A stretch of DNA of 64,000 nt from Tillus elongatus. Lineage: Eukaryota; Arthropoda; Insecta; Coleoptera; Cleridae. A program made the translations under genes and the position numbers. Every line of letters begins with the position of its first letter. Position 1 is the stretch's first letter. Of this stretch, positions 1 to 10,958 are shown piece by piece. The notes beneath the pieces were generated by a model. That model had not been told where the DNA came from, made no database searches, and was given only the letters and a program-made list of their open reading frames with translations. The stretch covers positions 930,001-994,000 of the forward strand of contig OZ023269.1 of assembly GCA_964006375.1 (NCBI GenBank), read 5' to 3'.

Positions 1-170
1 AATTTTCTCAGAACCAAACATCGATAGAGTACTCTTTACCATTATTAGAATTAAAGACATTTTTAGGGATTAGTTTTCAGCTAATCAACTTAGTTTAAAC
101 AGCTTAAAATATACATAATTACTGTTTTAGTTAAATCACCACCTCTTCAATAGTGTTAACACTTAGCCTC

Positions 171-1310
171 TGAAGATCTTTGGAGTTATGGTCGACAGCA
201 AGCTAATTTGGGATGCGCATTGCATCTGTACATGCCAAGGGGTATTCAATGGCAAGTTTATCCTGTAAAATATTTCGGCCCAAGTCCCTACTGCATACTA
301 TGGATGTATACATAATATATTGATGTATGCCGTTTCAGTATGGGGACATCACCACATTCTGAGTTAGTTTTAACAACCTAACAAAATACAGTTCGAATAC
401 CAGGCAGTTAAGGTATAGAGCTGACTGTAGTAGCCACTTCAAAAGCTTCCAGATACCTAACACTATCTAGTGTATATATTTTACTATGTCTTTTAATGCT
501 AAGTAGTACGAATCAAAGTTACATTTTACCATGTTTTTTAATGCTAAGTACTACGAATCGAAGTTCACTAGGTACAGTAGCATTCACAGTCATCTTACAC
601 TCGGTAAAGATAACTTCGCAGTTGATTTAGCACGTGCAAATAGAACAAAGAACGGAACCAATCACTTTGGAATAAAATTTTATGGGAAGCTTCCTCATAA
701 CATAAGAAATTTAGATTAAGGCAAATTTTAGTCTGCCATTAAACACATTTGGATAGGTAATGCTTGTTACTAATTTCATGAATAGTTTCTTTATGATGGA
801 ATTTAAAAGTTCTCACTTCATTCATTGCTATTGCCTTTACTTAATGAAACCATTCCATATTAAATACATACGTGGAGGCTATTTAGTTTGTTCTCTACCA
901 ATCAACGAAACGGATTAGACGGAAGAGAATAAACATTTGTGAAGCCAGAAAAATAGTTTATACGTCTATATTTAAACGTTCCCCCGCCATGCTATTTTTT
1001 TTGTGCCTTCGGTTTTTGTGAATATTGTTGTTGGCTTGTTCTGATTTATCCTGTGTTTTTATGTCTAAACATTTCTATGCAATCTGGTGTTCCTGTACAT
1101 TTATTGATTAAACTTTTTATTTGTGTTTTGATTCATGCTGCTGTTTTGTATGCATATGTATGTATATTTGTGTGTCTGAACTTTATTTGTTTTTTTGTTG
1201 TTGTTCTTATTTTGATGTAGATTTTGTTTGTATGCATACTATATCTTTGACCTGTGTGATATACCACTGTGTAAAAACACCAATTAACTATTATTATTAT
1301 TATTATTGTA
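171..1310 (+). mobile_element. LINE relic: C-terminal end of a reverse transcriptase ORF plus 3' UTR
   Basis: Broken reading frames match the region after the catalytic core of non-LTR reverse transcriptases. The frame near 179 reads LGVMVDSKLIWDAH, the 'LG..D..L.W..H' block. Further on come a YAVSVWG block near 330 and, in an open stretch at 531-719, a closing GIKFYGKLPHNIRN block, the usual end of such proteins. Several frameshifts and stops separate them. About 590 bases of T-rich 3' UTR follow and end in a short (TAT)n run near 1290-1306, a typical LINE tail. The catalytic motifs are absent, so this is a 5'-truncated dead copy. The clade was not determined. Confidence 0.7.
478..567 (+). 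repeat. Tandem duplication, two 45-bp units
   Basis: Bases 478-522 and 523-567 are near-identical copies (both carry TTTTAATGCTAAGTA followed by TACGAATC). The unit is 15 codons long, and the second copy opens the readable C-terminal frame of the LINE relic. Confidence 0.8.
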
Positions 1311-1828
1311 ATTACCGAAACTAAGTAAGTAAAACAAAAAATATACAGTGTGTTACATCTCTTGTAAGCTCCTCAATACTGGCGAGTTAATCTACATAAG
1401 AGAAAATTTGAGAGTGTTCGTAAGAGGCAGAGACAGGGGGTGAAAACGGTACTAAGTGTCGGCCTGGTGCGGAGTCTTAATCTTTAAATTGATTACCATT
1501 TCTATTTCAATTTACGTCACTGTGAAAACGAATAATGCTCTCGACGTACAGAAATCCTTGGGCTGATTCTTAAATTACGGAATTAAGTGGGTGCTATAGA
1601 CTATGTTGGTGTTATTTTTCAGATGCTGAAGTGCTGCTCTGAATTGCAATCATTTATTCTTGCTCTCTGTGAATACATAAATGAGCGGCCCTGAAATAAA
1701 ACAACATCAAATAAACTATTAACTGCAAGTTGACACTTGCCTATTTGAGTTGAAGCTAAAGGAGACTTTTTAATGAATTTTACGGCGAAAAAACATTTAC
1801 TTGTAAAGACCTAGGCTAGCAAACAGTC
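1311..1828. other. No recognisable feature
   Basis: AT-rich sequence without a supportable frame or known repeat arm. Confidence 0.5.
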
Positions 1829-1885
1829 TTGATGCAGCACCTGCGTTATGGTAGCGAATTTTCATAAAAAAATTGAAAGACATAT
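1829..1885 (+). repeat. Fragment of dispersed repeat Y (terminal arm)
   Basis: Contains GTTATGGTAGCGAATTTTC preceded by a GATGCAGCACCTGC variant. This is the terminal arm of repeat Y, seen complete with inverted ends at 29792-30104. No partner end is visible nearby. The rest, to 2214, shows nothing recognisable. Confidence 0.6.
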
Positions 1886-2214
1886 ATGTCTTACGCTAAT
1901 CATCATCGAGTGCTTGTTTCCAATAAAGCAAGAGATTTTAGCATGTGAATTTGTTATTTCTACTTATTCTATATCTACTTAATAGAAGTTAAAAAATACA
2001 AGGGTAAGTAAAATATTTTATGTAATCCTATTAACAAATTGTTGTTAGTGTTTATACCGAGGTTGTAAAGGTAATCGCAGAGCAAGAAGGATTAGGTTTA
2101 TATATTCTAATATCCATCTTTAATATAATCTACTACAGGCCAGGTTCTGCCTGACTCGCTAAAGTCGACATTTGTCACCTTACCAAAAAAAGTAAATGCC
2201 GCTTGGTGCGATGA

Positions 2215-3018
2215 CTTTTTTTTTTAATTTCAACAATACACCACGAGGGCTTACAGCCTAAATACTATCGTACCGTGGGTGTTGACAGGGAGGAAAGAGG
2301 CAACTTGTTAATTCTGGACTTGAAGGTCTGGAGGCTCGGAGAAGACGGAAACACATGTGCCGGAAAGGAATTCCACAACTTGGAAGTCCTCGGAACAAAA
2401 GAGCGGGCATAACAAGAAGTTCCTGACGAAGTGACCTGACCTGACCTGGACAGTAAAAGGGTGCATTCGCTCTGTTCCCCTGGTAGATCTTTTGGGGGCA
2501 GCAGGTGGGGGAACTATGGAGGAAAGCTCCTCTGAGCAGTGCCCGTGCAGATATCTATAAAATAGAGAGAGGTCACCAACGGCACGTCGGTGGGCAAGGG
2601 ATGGCAGCCTTTGGGTAAGGGTAGGGTTACCGATGAGACGTATAGCTCTCTTTTGAATGGAGTCCAGGATCGCGAGTGTAAGCGGCAGCTGCACCCCAGA
2701 TGTGTGAGCAGTATTCGAGGTTTGGCCTTATTTGTTAAGTATATAAATATAGAGATTAGCTGGTGAAAAGTATTTGCGAGCCCGGAAGAGGAAACCTAAT
2801 TTCTTAGCAGCCGCTTCTGCAATTGATCTGACATATTGGTGCCAATTAAGATTTCGATGCACAGAAATGCCAACAAGAGAAAAGGACTCATTACTTTGAA
2901 TAACTTGGTTGTTCATTGTGATGGGTCTAGGGCTGGTGTATCTCTTATGAGAAAGAAAGCAAGACTGAGATTTGGTGGGGCTGAATTGTACAAGATTTCT
3001 ACTTCCCCAGTCTAATAT
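2215..3018 (-). mobile_element. LINE A copy 1 (A1), 3' part; interrupted by LINE B
   Basis: Minus-strand frames give the end of a LINE reverse transcriptase protein: ILDWGSRNLVQF at the upper end, then a RNLNWHQYV block, KKLGFLFRARKYFSPANLY, and in a second frame LAILDSIQKRAIRLIGNPTL. It closes with a 3' UTR and a poly(A) seen here as a T run at 2215-2225. The same protein occurs in copies A2, A3 and A4 of this window. The upstream part of this copy continues at 5669-5870, the two halves being separated by LINE B. At least one frameshift is present, so the copy is dead. It resembles the Jockey/CR1 side of the LINE tree; the clade is not resolved. Confidence 0.85.
3013..3018. repeat. Target-site duplication of LINE B, left copy (TAATAT)
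   Basis: TAATAT here and again at 5669-5674. Removing 3019-5674 rejoins LINE A1 into the sequence found uninterrupted in A2 and A4. The match is short and could be partly fortuitous next to a (TTA)n tail. Confidence 0.65.
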
Positions 3019-5421
3019 GATCATATTGTTTTACTATCAGATTTTAATATTGATCTACTAAAAAACAGCACAGCTGTTCTGAAATTTTACGAAACTCTTC
3101 ACTCGTACGATCTGCTACAACTCATATCAAAGCCGACTAGACTCACGCAAAATTCACAGTCTCTTCTTGACATAGTTATAGTTGATAAATCGCTAGGTGT
3201 ATTAGAAGCTGATACAGTCGATACTCATGATATCTCTGATCATTGCCTTGTATATTGCATATTATCTTTGGCTAAAGCAGAATCATTAAAAAGACAGTAT
3301 CATACCTTTAGAAGTTACAAAAATTTTAATATCAATCAATTCAAAAGTGATTTGTGTGCTGTAGACTGGATGCATTATTATAGATTAAACAGCGCTGAAG
3401 ATAAAGCAGCATCACTTACTAATGTTTTGAATAAACTTTTCGATACGCATGCCCCTATCGTTACGGTACGAATAACGAAAAAGCCGGCTCCATGGCTAAC
3501 GGATAATATCAGGAATATTATGAAACAGCGTGATAAAGCTTATAATAGGTTCAAAGATAGTCGCGATCCCATTGATTGGAAAAATTATAAACTAATTAGA
3601 AACCGAACTACAAATGCCATAAAAAAAGAAAAACTTGCATTTGCGGAGCGTATGCTGTCTGAAAGTAAAAATAATAGGACGGCCTGGTCTTTGGCTAATA
3701 GATTTGGCATTATTACAAAAAAAGACAATATGTTACCATCACATTTGAGTGACGCAAACAAAATAAATCAATACCTCACGTCTATTAACAGTAGTAAGGC
3801 TGATATTAGCGAATTAAAAACATATTACAATAGTAATATTTACAAAAATGCAAATAACTTCCATTTTAAACTTGTCAATGAGACAGATATTATGAGGCAT
3901 ATAGCCTCAATAAAAACAAAAGCTAAAGGCTTTGATGGTGTGCGTGTCGACATGATTCACCTATGTCTCCCGGAAATTCTCCCTCAGCTGCTTCATCTTG
4001 TAAACTTTTGTATTGAGACAAAGTGCTTTCCCAAAGTTTGGAAAGTTGCAAAGGTTTTCATGTTTCCAAAAGGAAATAATTCAACTGAGTTTAATCATTT
4101 AAGACCTATAAGCATTTTCCCAGTTCTTTCAAAGTTATTGGAGAAAGTGATGTCCGAGCAGATAACTGCTTACCTTGGGGACAACAACATCTTGCCAAAT
4201 GTACAGTCCGGATTTGTTAGGGGCAGGTCCACCACAACAGCATTAGCAAATATTAATGATGACATCCTCACAGCTAACGATAAAAATCAAGTTACAGCTT
4301 TGGTATTGCTAGACTACAGTAAAGCTTTTGATACGATCAGTCATGAACTATTGTGCTCGAAGTTACAATATATTGGTTTCAATCATGACGCCGTTCAGTT
4401 TATAGAAAGTTACTTTTCAGATAGGGCACAGAGGGTTGTCTGCGGGTCGGATGTATCGGATTCTTTGAGTTTATTAAAGGGGGTTCCACAAGGCTCTATC
4501 TTGGGCCCCCTTTTATTCAATATTTATACGTTTGATTTTCAAGAACAAATTATCTCGAGTAAAATACACTTCTATGCCGATGATACCCAGCTTTACAAAT
4601 CCTTTCCTGTCGAAAATGCCTTAGACGCTATAACAAGTTTAAATGCAGACCTTGATAGGTTAGTCAGGACAGCAAAGAAGCATGATCTTGCGATAAATGT
4701 CAATAAGTGTTGCGTACTTTATTTTGGCAGGAAAGTCAGTAGGAATAGGGTTTGTTCTCAAAATATTGATATCTTGATAGATGGGAGTCGCTTGGAAGCA
4801 AAACAATCTGCAAGGAATCTTGGTCTCATAATAGATAACAATTTAAAATTTTCTGATCACGTCACTAATCTTCGTAGAGCTAGCTTTGGCCTATTGAAAT
4901 CTTTTTATAGCCACCGAAATTGCCTTCCAGTGAAAGTAAAAGCTCTCTTGGTAAACTCGATGATTCTCTCGCGCTTTAACCATGCTGATGTTGTGTATGG
5001 ACCTGCCCTTGACAGTTGGGATCGGCAACGAATAGAAAAGGTTCAGAAGTCATGTTTACGGTTCATCTTTAATCTAAAAAGAACAGATCGTGTTTCCTAT
5101 AAGTTAAAAGAACTAAATTGGCTGAATATGAAGAATCGCTGGAAAGTACATCTTCTTTGCTTGACTCACAAGATTGTCCTCGGAGCGGGGCCTGATTACC
5201 TACATCAGAAGCTCTGTTTTCGGAGACAAATACATTCGCTCAATACAAGACTCGATCACTTGTTTGCCATACCTAAATATTATACGAGCCAATATCGGGG
5301 GTCTTTTTCCTATGTTGCACCACATCTGTATAATAAAATACCTTTTGAACATACGTTATGTTCTCTGCCAGGGTTTCGGAGATATGTTACAGATTTGTAT
5401 AAAAATAGTCAGTTTGCGTAG
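3019..5421 (+). CDS. LINE B ORF2: end of endonuclease domain plus complete reverse transcriptase
   Basis: This 800-codon open frame has no start of its own: it is cut off by 5' truncation, as usual for LINEs. Residues 1-12 include SDFNIDLL, the GDFN block of the apurinic-type endonuclease (first G replaced by S). HDISDHCL near residue 70 is the SDH catalytic block. The reverse transcriptase follows: LRPISIFPVLSKLLEK, LDYSKAFDTISH near residue 432, GVPQGSILGPLLFNIY near 488, and YADD near 519, all catalytic residues present. A C-terminal thumb and connection segment ends in VAPHLYNKIP. In life the protein nicks chromosomal DNA and copies its own RNA at the nick. The absence of any stop or frameshift in 2.4 kb suggests a recent insertion, but without the 5' end it cannot move by itself. 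Confidence 0.9.
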   Translation, partial: DHIVLLSDFNIDLLKNSTAVLKFYETLHSYDLLQLISKPTRLTQNSQSLLDIVIVDKSLGVLEADTVDTHDISDHCLVYCILSLAKAESLKRQYHTFRSYKNFNINQFKSDLCAVDWMHYYRLNSAEDKAASLTNVLNKLFDTHAPIVTVRITKKPAPWLTDNIRNIMKQRDKAYNRFKDSRDPIDWKNYKLIRNRTTNAIKKEKLAFAERMLSESKNNRTAWSLANRFGIITKKDNMLPSHLSDANKINQYLTSINSSKADISELKTYYNSNIYKNANNFHFKLVNETDIMRHIASIKTKAKGFDGVRVDMIHLCLPEILPQLLHLVNFCIETKCFPKVWKVAKVFMFPKGNNSTEFNHLRPISIFPVLSKLLEKVMSEQITAYLGDNNILPNVQSGFVRGRSTTTALANINDDILTANDKNQVTALVLLDYSKAFDTISHELLCSKLQYIGFNHDAVQFIESYFSDRAQRVVCGSDVSDSLSLLKGVPQGSILGPLLFNIYTFDFQEQIISSKIHFYADDTQLYKSFPVENALDAITSLNADLDRLVRTAKKHDLAINVNKCCVLYFGRKVSRNRVCSQNIDILIDGSRLEAKQSARNLGLIIDNNLKFSDHVTNLRRASFGLLKSFYSHRNCLPVKVKALLVNSMILSRFNHADVVYGPALDSWDRQRIEKVQKSCLRFIFNLKRTDRVSYKLKELNWLNMKNRWKVHLLCLTHKIVLGAGPDYLHQKLCFRRQIHSLNTRLDHLFAIPKYYTSQYRGSFSYVAPHLYNKIPFEHTLCSLPGFRRYVTDLYKNSQFA

Positions 5422-5668
5422 TGTAGTTATAATAAATCATATTCATATTTAGGAATTCCTTTCTTTCAGCTAAATTTAAGGCGCACAATTGTCAATGTTT
5501 TGTTGTTATATTGTTTTGGATACTAAGGCATTTATGATTTGTTTATTTTATAATTTGTTTATTTTGTAAATCCTACATTTTAAGTTATCTTTTAAGGGTT
5601 AAGTGGAAGAAAATTGTAAAATTAACTTCGCCCTAATAAAGACCTCTTATTATTATTATTATTATTAT
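3019..5668 (+). mobile_element. LINE B, 5'-truncated CR1/L2-like non-LTR retrotransposon, inserted in LINE A1
   Basis: The element starts inside the endonuclease domain and ends in an AATAAAG signal followed by (TTA)n at 5648-5668. It carries one open frame across the whole coding part. It splits the minus-strand LINE A1 cleanly and is flanked by TAATAT, so it is the younger of the two. The YADDTQLY active-site context is that of the CR1/L2/Daphne group, which is established knowledge of the family; the exact clade is inference. Confidence 0.85.
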
Positions 5669-5870
5669 TAATATTTTTTGGAGATGCACGGAGACAGAAC
5701 CCTTCATGAGTCTGCGATCCTGATCTAATTGGGCTAAAGAGACAGGCTTAGAATATTGTATATTTGAGTGGAGGGTGCTGTCGTCCGCGTAACTGTGAAC
5801 TGGGTTGGATGTGCTAGAGAGGAGGTCATTGGTGTGGAGAAGAAACAAAGTAGGGGCCAAAGCTGAACTG
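5669..5870 (-). mobile_element. LINE A copy 1 (A1), upstream part
   Basis: Minus-strand frame reading APTLFLLHTNDLLSSTSNPVH, then YADDSTLHSNIQYSKPV, the catalytic palm of LINE A, ending in SVHLQKI exactly where the 3018 side resumes with LDWGSRN. Homology to the other copies stops near 5870, so A1 is truncated just before the YADD block. Confidence 0.85.
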
Positions 5871-5975
5871 TGTGATCGGTTTAATTTCGCATATGTTCAA
5901 ACCATTCTTACGAATAACACATGCACGTATTTACAAAAAATGTGGCAACCAGGTGGATAATACATAGTTCAGATT

Positions 5976-7045
5976 TAGAAGTGGATTTGGGACACGTGAG
6001 GAACTGTTCTCACTTAATGTCTTAACACGGAGGTGCAGAGACATGAACGTTAGCGTTTTCGCTTGTTTTATATACTATAGAAAGGCGTTTGACTGTGTGA
6101 GATAATACAAACTGATCGAAGTCTTAAAAGATACCGGAGTAGACCAACAAAACATAAACATCATCTCCAACCTATACTGGCATCAAGTGGCCGAATTATT
6201 TTGACTAGGCAACATCCGACATCGCGTCAATAAAAAGGGGAGTACAACAGGGTTGCATACTCTCTCCCCTACTTTTTTCAATATCTATTCAGAAGCCATA
6301 TTTAGATAGGCGCTAGACACAGTGACAGGGGGCATCGCAGTGAATGGTGTCAGGATCAATAACATTCAGTACGCGGATGATACTGTGATTATGACAGACA
6401 GCGTGACTGACTTGCAGGACATGATCGACCACATTGTTAAACACAGCGAGCAGTTGGGTTTGCATATAAACATGAATAAAACTGAAGTGCTTGTTTTCAT
6501 AAAAACTAATATCAACGCAAATTTATTAATTAAAGGGAATATAGTACAACAATCAAATTTTTGGGCATAATAATAAATGATCAGATTGATCCGAGAAAAG
6601 AAGTAAGACCTAGAATTGAACAAGGTAGGAGAGTGTTCACACAAATGAAAACATTTTTCACGAGATCAGATCTTGGCTTGGAGCTGCGAATCCGTTGTGT
6701 AGAAGAATGCTCCGCATAACATGGGTGCAAAGAGCGACAAATCAAGAGGTGCTCAGGTGTATGCGAAAACAAGAGAAACTATTACTGACAATAAAATAAC
6801 GAAAACGCAGATCTATAGGTCATGTAATGAGATGTGACAAAAATGAATTTTTCAGATCAACAGCCGACGGCAAAACACAGGGAAAAAGATGAATCGGCAT
6901 AGGTCAAAACTCATGGTTAAAGGACCTCAAAAGATGATTTGGATCCTCATCAATAGACATTTTTAGAGCTGCAATATCCAGGACTGTGTTACCCATTTGA
7001 ATCGCCAACCTTCGTGAGGAGGCGACGGCTTAAGAAGAAGAATGA
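5976..7045 (+). mobile_element. RTE-type LINE relic (reverse transcriptase C-terminal half)
   Basis: Broken frames read RGVQQGCILSPLLF near 6240, NGVRINNIQYADDTVIM near 6345-6390, LGLHINMNKTE, then frameshifted DQIDPRKEVRPRIEQGR, RSCNEM and finally LRRRMNKA. The GCILSPLLF and YADDTVIM blocks and the end in a G(A)AGAAGAA-type tail are those of insect RTE/BovB-like 'endonuclease-reverse transcriptase' elements (family knowledge). Upstream palm fragments appear near 6070 as ERRLTV in a shifted frame. Several stops; dead. Bases 5871-5975 show nothing recognisable. Confidence 0.8.
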
Positions 7046-7244
7046 ACAAAGCCGTAACAAAAAATTACTAAGTGTAGTAAGTTAGTAAAACTTACATGTA
7101 GTATGAAACAGCCAAATGGAATAAGTCTATTATCTCAATTATCATTATAATATAGAAAAAACCTTCTAATACACTAAGTAATAATACCAAATTGTATGTT
7201 AGTCATCCATTATTATTCAGATATTAAAAATTAACAGAAAATAA

Positions 7245-8047
7245 AAGCATACCTATAAATTAATACAAACTCAGGAGCTCATGAAAGACCATTTTGATAG
7301 AAGAACGCCTTTTTGTGAATAAATAATGGAAATGTTAAATAATAATGTTATCCAACTAGGACATGTTTTGTTTTCTGATGAGTGCAGTTTTATAGTTTAC
7401 GGCCATGCTAATCGTCAAAATTGTCGCTATTGGTCTTACAAAAATCTACAATCGATGAGAGAAGAACCTACGCAATACCCTGAAAAGATTCATGTTTGGG
7501 CAAAAATAGTTGAAATCCCTCTCATTGGTCCCGTTTTCATTGGTGGCAACTTGAATGGAGATCATTATTTGGCACTGCTCCAAAATAATGTCGTACCAAC
7601 TTCGACATTCTTATAGAACAAACTCACAAGTTCCAGCGAATGTGATATGGTTCCAGCAGGATGGACCACCACCACTCCACCAAATCAATGTCCGGTAGTA
7701 GATCGACTTGCCCAAATCAGTGGATAGAAAGACGAGGATCGTTAGAATGGCCAGCACTTTCACCCGATCTTACGATATTAGACTCCTTTTTATAAGGATA
7801 TGTTAAATGTATGGTATACACAACTAAACATCGCGATATGACTGACTTAAGAAGAAGAATAACGATTGCGATTAGGTCAGTCACGCGTCAGATGTTGATT
7901 AACGTTAAAAGACATTTTTATTTACGATTAGAATGCTGCCAAGTCGTTCTGGGCATGCATTTTGCACATCTCCTACATTAAGGTTGATGTGTTTTTAATT
8001 TTCTTTTCATTATCAAGAATGAAACACGATTTATCATTCGTTTTCGT
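7245..8047 (+). pseudogene. Tc1/mariner transposase relic M1a (catalytic core)
   Basis: Frames read QELMKDHFDRRTPFCE, then in an open stretch VLFSDECSFIVYGHANRQNC, YWSYKN and GPVFIGGNLNGDHYLALLQ. Near 7645 comes VIWFQQDGPPP and near 7758 SPDLTILDSFL followed by a stop. These are the three catalytic aspartate blocks of a DDE/D transposase that cuts and pastes its own element at TA. The helix-turn-helix half is missing, and several stops and frameshifts are present. The same family occurs at 12241-13103 and 48480-49600. Its 3' end is split by the repeat at 8048-8341 and resumes at 8342. Confidence 0.85.
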
Positions 8048-8341
8048 AAATTTGTATTAAAAAAAAATCACTAATAGAGATGTATCGATGGTGAGATTTT
8101 GCAAAATTTTTTTCAAATGAGCGCGAACTAGGACCCCTAGAACCCATATCCGGGATCAGTTTCAATTTTTATAGTTTTTCTCCAAAAAGTACAAAGCTAT
8201 TTTAATGAAATTTGGTGGGTGTGTTGCCTTGCCACATACTAAAACTCAACTGTCTAAGGTTATAGAAAATTGAGTTATTCACATTTGAATGATTTAATAA
8301 AAATCCACTACCATAACGGACTTGCTGCGTCCCAAACTTTT
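8048..8341 (+). repeat. TA-core repeat X1 (X left arm joined to a Y terminus), inserted in M1a
   Basis: Begins with the X left arm (ATCACTAATAGAGATG ... AATGAGCGCGAACTAGG ... CATATCCGGGATCAG), has no TA array, and ends with ACTTGCTGCGTCC, the terminal arm of repeat Y. It separates mariner sequence on the left (end of M1a) from mariner terminus on the right. Confidence 0.65.
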
Positions 8342-8385
8342 TTTAGTGTGTTAGCGAAGTTCGCCAATCAGATGAATTTCTAATA
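8342..8385 (+). mobile_element. Mariner M1a terminal sequence, right of the X1 insertion
   Basis: TTAGCGAAGTTCGCCAATCAG is found in inverted form at 48483-48515 at the end of the related mariner M1c, so this is the element terminus cut off by X1. Confidence 0.65.
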
Positions 8386-9221
8386 AATTTTAAAACGATA
8401 GCATTTTTATATGGAGAATGAAGAGTTGTTTTAAATTAGTGCCACAAGCTCCCACTACATATTTAAAAATTTGCGGGTCGTAGCAGTCACTTGAAGGGGG
8501 TTGAATCTAGGGGTGATGTTTTTACGATGTGATTCTTCAGCCTAAAATTAAGTTACGCACAATATTTGAGGTACCGAATTTATTCCATCTGGTCGTTCTA
8601 CACTGTATATTGACCTACAGTGACGAATCACTGAGACAGGAAGCGGTTTTACATGAATAGCGTAGAAATTTTGTAAAAATTCTTTTCTTTGTTGAAGAAA
8701 AGGGATCATTGACGTGTTCAGTGTTGGATGGTACACAGAACTTATGGATTAAGGACGAACACGAGGAGTAAAGAGTGCAGCATTTAACTTGCTAAAACCC
8801 GACGTCATGGTTCAACCTATTGTTACATTAGAGATGTTTACTGTATTCGAAAAAAAAAGTTTAAAAAAAAGTGCAACTATTTTTAAGAATCGTTGCTAGA
8901 ACACCCAGTACAAACAAGCTAACGCTGGGCTAATAAAACCACTGCTTATGTAATTGAACTCGGATACTTAGTTGAGTAGTTTACATGTTATAAAGACATT
9001 TATCGGGTTTGGTGATTCATAAACCATGTAATCAATATACAGCTAGTGGAAATCATGGAATAAATTCATTAAAAGCTGAGCGATTTGTGTTTTGACAAAA
9101 TGCTCAGACACGTCAACTTTAGTTTACAAATTACGCATTTTTGCATTAAATTTACGTCTGTCCCACTGCTGCTTTTCAAATATGACGTCATCGATATTTT
9201 TTAAAATGACAACCCCCTTTT
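8386..9221. other. No recognisable feature
   Basis: AT-rich, no supportable gene. A 62-codon minus-strand frame at 8548-8736 has no recognisable motif. Confidence 0.5.
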
Positions 9222-9335
9222 AGTTAATTTTAAAAATCACTAATGAGAAGATCGCAACTTTTGAATTAAAAAAAATATTTTTTAAATGAGTGCGAACTAG
9301 GCCCCTATATCCGGGGTCAGTTAAAATTTTTATAT

Positions 9336-9407
<72 letters not shown>

Positions 9408-9577
9408 GTGTGTGTGTATCACACCGATAACTCAAAAAATAATACACCGATTTTGATCAAATATGGTGAATACCAAAAATTCTTTTGTAAGTGGCTTAGA
9501 CAAGTTCGTTAGCTATGAGAACCGGCTTGAGGTTTCCCGGAACATTTTGTGTTTTCTTTTGTCGAATATTTATATCG
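9222..9577 (+). repeat. TA-core repeat X2, left part (split by LINE A2)
   Basis: Left arm TCACTAATGAGAAGATCGC ... ATGAGTGCGAACTAGG ... CCGGGGTCAG, then (TA)n at 9339-9403 and (TG)n to about 9416, then the right arm TCACACCGATAACTC, AAAATAATACACCGATTTTG. The right arm continues after LINE A2 at 10959. Confidence 0.8.
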
Positions 9578-10958
9578 CTGGTCCGTCCCCAAGAAAGGAT
9601 CAAAAGCGCTTCCTAGCAACTACAGGCCTATTTCTCTCCTTTCAGTCATCTCTAAAGTGATGGAAAAGTATGTAAACACCGAATTACTACCATTTCTTGA
9701 AAAACACAGGCTAATCCACGACAGGCCGTATGGATTCCGTCAGCGAAGATCAACTGCCGACCTTCTTTCCTTTGTCACCTATTCTTGGAACAAGTCTATG
9801 GAAGTACACGGTGAATCCCAGATTCTAGCTCTAGACATGTCCAAAGCATTCGACCAGGTCTGGCACGGAGCGCTGCTTAATAAACTTCCGGCCTATGGCC
9901 TACCACCAAAACTCTGTACCCGGACAGCAAATTTCCTCTCCAACCAGAGCAATTCTGTTGTTGTGAATGGCCATTTCTCTAAACTGTATCCAATTAATGC
10001 AGGAGTCCCTCAAGGTTCAGCTTTAGCCCCTACTTTGTTTCTTTTCCACATCAATGACCTCATCTCTAGCACATTCAACCCAGTTCACAGATACGCGGCT
10101 GACAGCACCCTCCACTCAAATATACAATATTCTAAGCATGTCTCTTTAGCCCAATTAGATGAGGATCGCAGACTCATCGAGGGTTCTGTTTCTGTGGATC
10201 TACAAAAAATATTAGACTGGGGAAGTAGAAATCTTGTACAATTCAACTGCACCAAATCTCAGTCTATCTCATTTTCTATCTCATGAGAGATACCCCAGCC
10301 CTAGACCCATCACAATGGACAACTAAGTTATTCAAAATAATAAGTCCTTTCCACGTGTTTGCATTTCTGTGCATCGAAATCTCAATTGGCACCAACATGT
10401 CACATCAATTGCAGAAGCGGCTGCCAAGAAATTAAGTTTCCTCTTCCGGGCTCGCAAATACTTTTCACCAGCTAATCTCTATACCTTATATTCTTCACAA
10501 ATAAGGTCAAATCGCGAATACTGCTCCCACATCTGGGGTGCCGCCTCCGCTTCTACACCAGCTATCCTGGACTCCATTCAGAAAAAATCTTTACGTCTTG
10601 GTGACCCTACCCTCACCCAAAGACTGCCATCCCTTGCCCACCGACGTGTCGTTGGTGACCTCTCTCTTTTATAGATATCTGCACGGGCACTGCGTAGAGG
10701 AGCTTTCTTCCATAGTTCCTCCACCTGCTGCCCCCAACAGATCTACCAGGGGAACAGAGCGAATGCACCTTTTTACTGTCCAAGTCCCCAACATAAGTTG
10801 TGAAATTTCTTGCAGTCACAAGTTTTTCCTTCTCCGCCGAACCTCCAAGTCCAGAATTAACAAGTTGCCTCTTTCCTCCTTGTCGACACCCACGGTATGA
10901 TAGTATTTAGGCTGTGAGCCCTCGTGGTGTGTTGTTAAAATTTAAAAAAAATACAAAG
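9578..10958 (+). mobile_element. LINE A copy 2 (A2), 5'-truncated, inserted in X2
   Basis: Open stretch 9585-10286 encodes most of the reverse transcriptase: VPKKGSKALPSNYRPISLLS, GFRQRRSTADLLSFVT, LDMSKAFDQVWH, AGVPQGSALAPTLF. In place of the catalytic YADD it reads YAADSTLHS, so the first active-site aspartate is mutated. After a frameshift near 10270 come RNLNWHQHV, KKLSFLFRARKYFSPANLY and RSNREYCSHIWGA, then another frameshift and the C-terminus ending INKLPLSSL. A short 3' UTR and A-rich tail end near 10958. It is cut at almost the same 5' point as A4. Dead by frameshifts and by the catalytic change. Confidence 0.88.
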
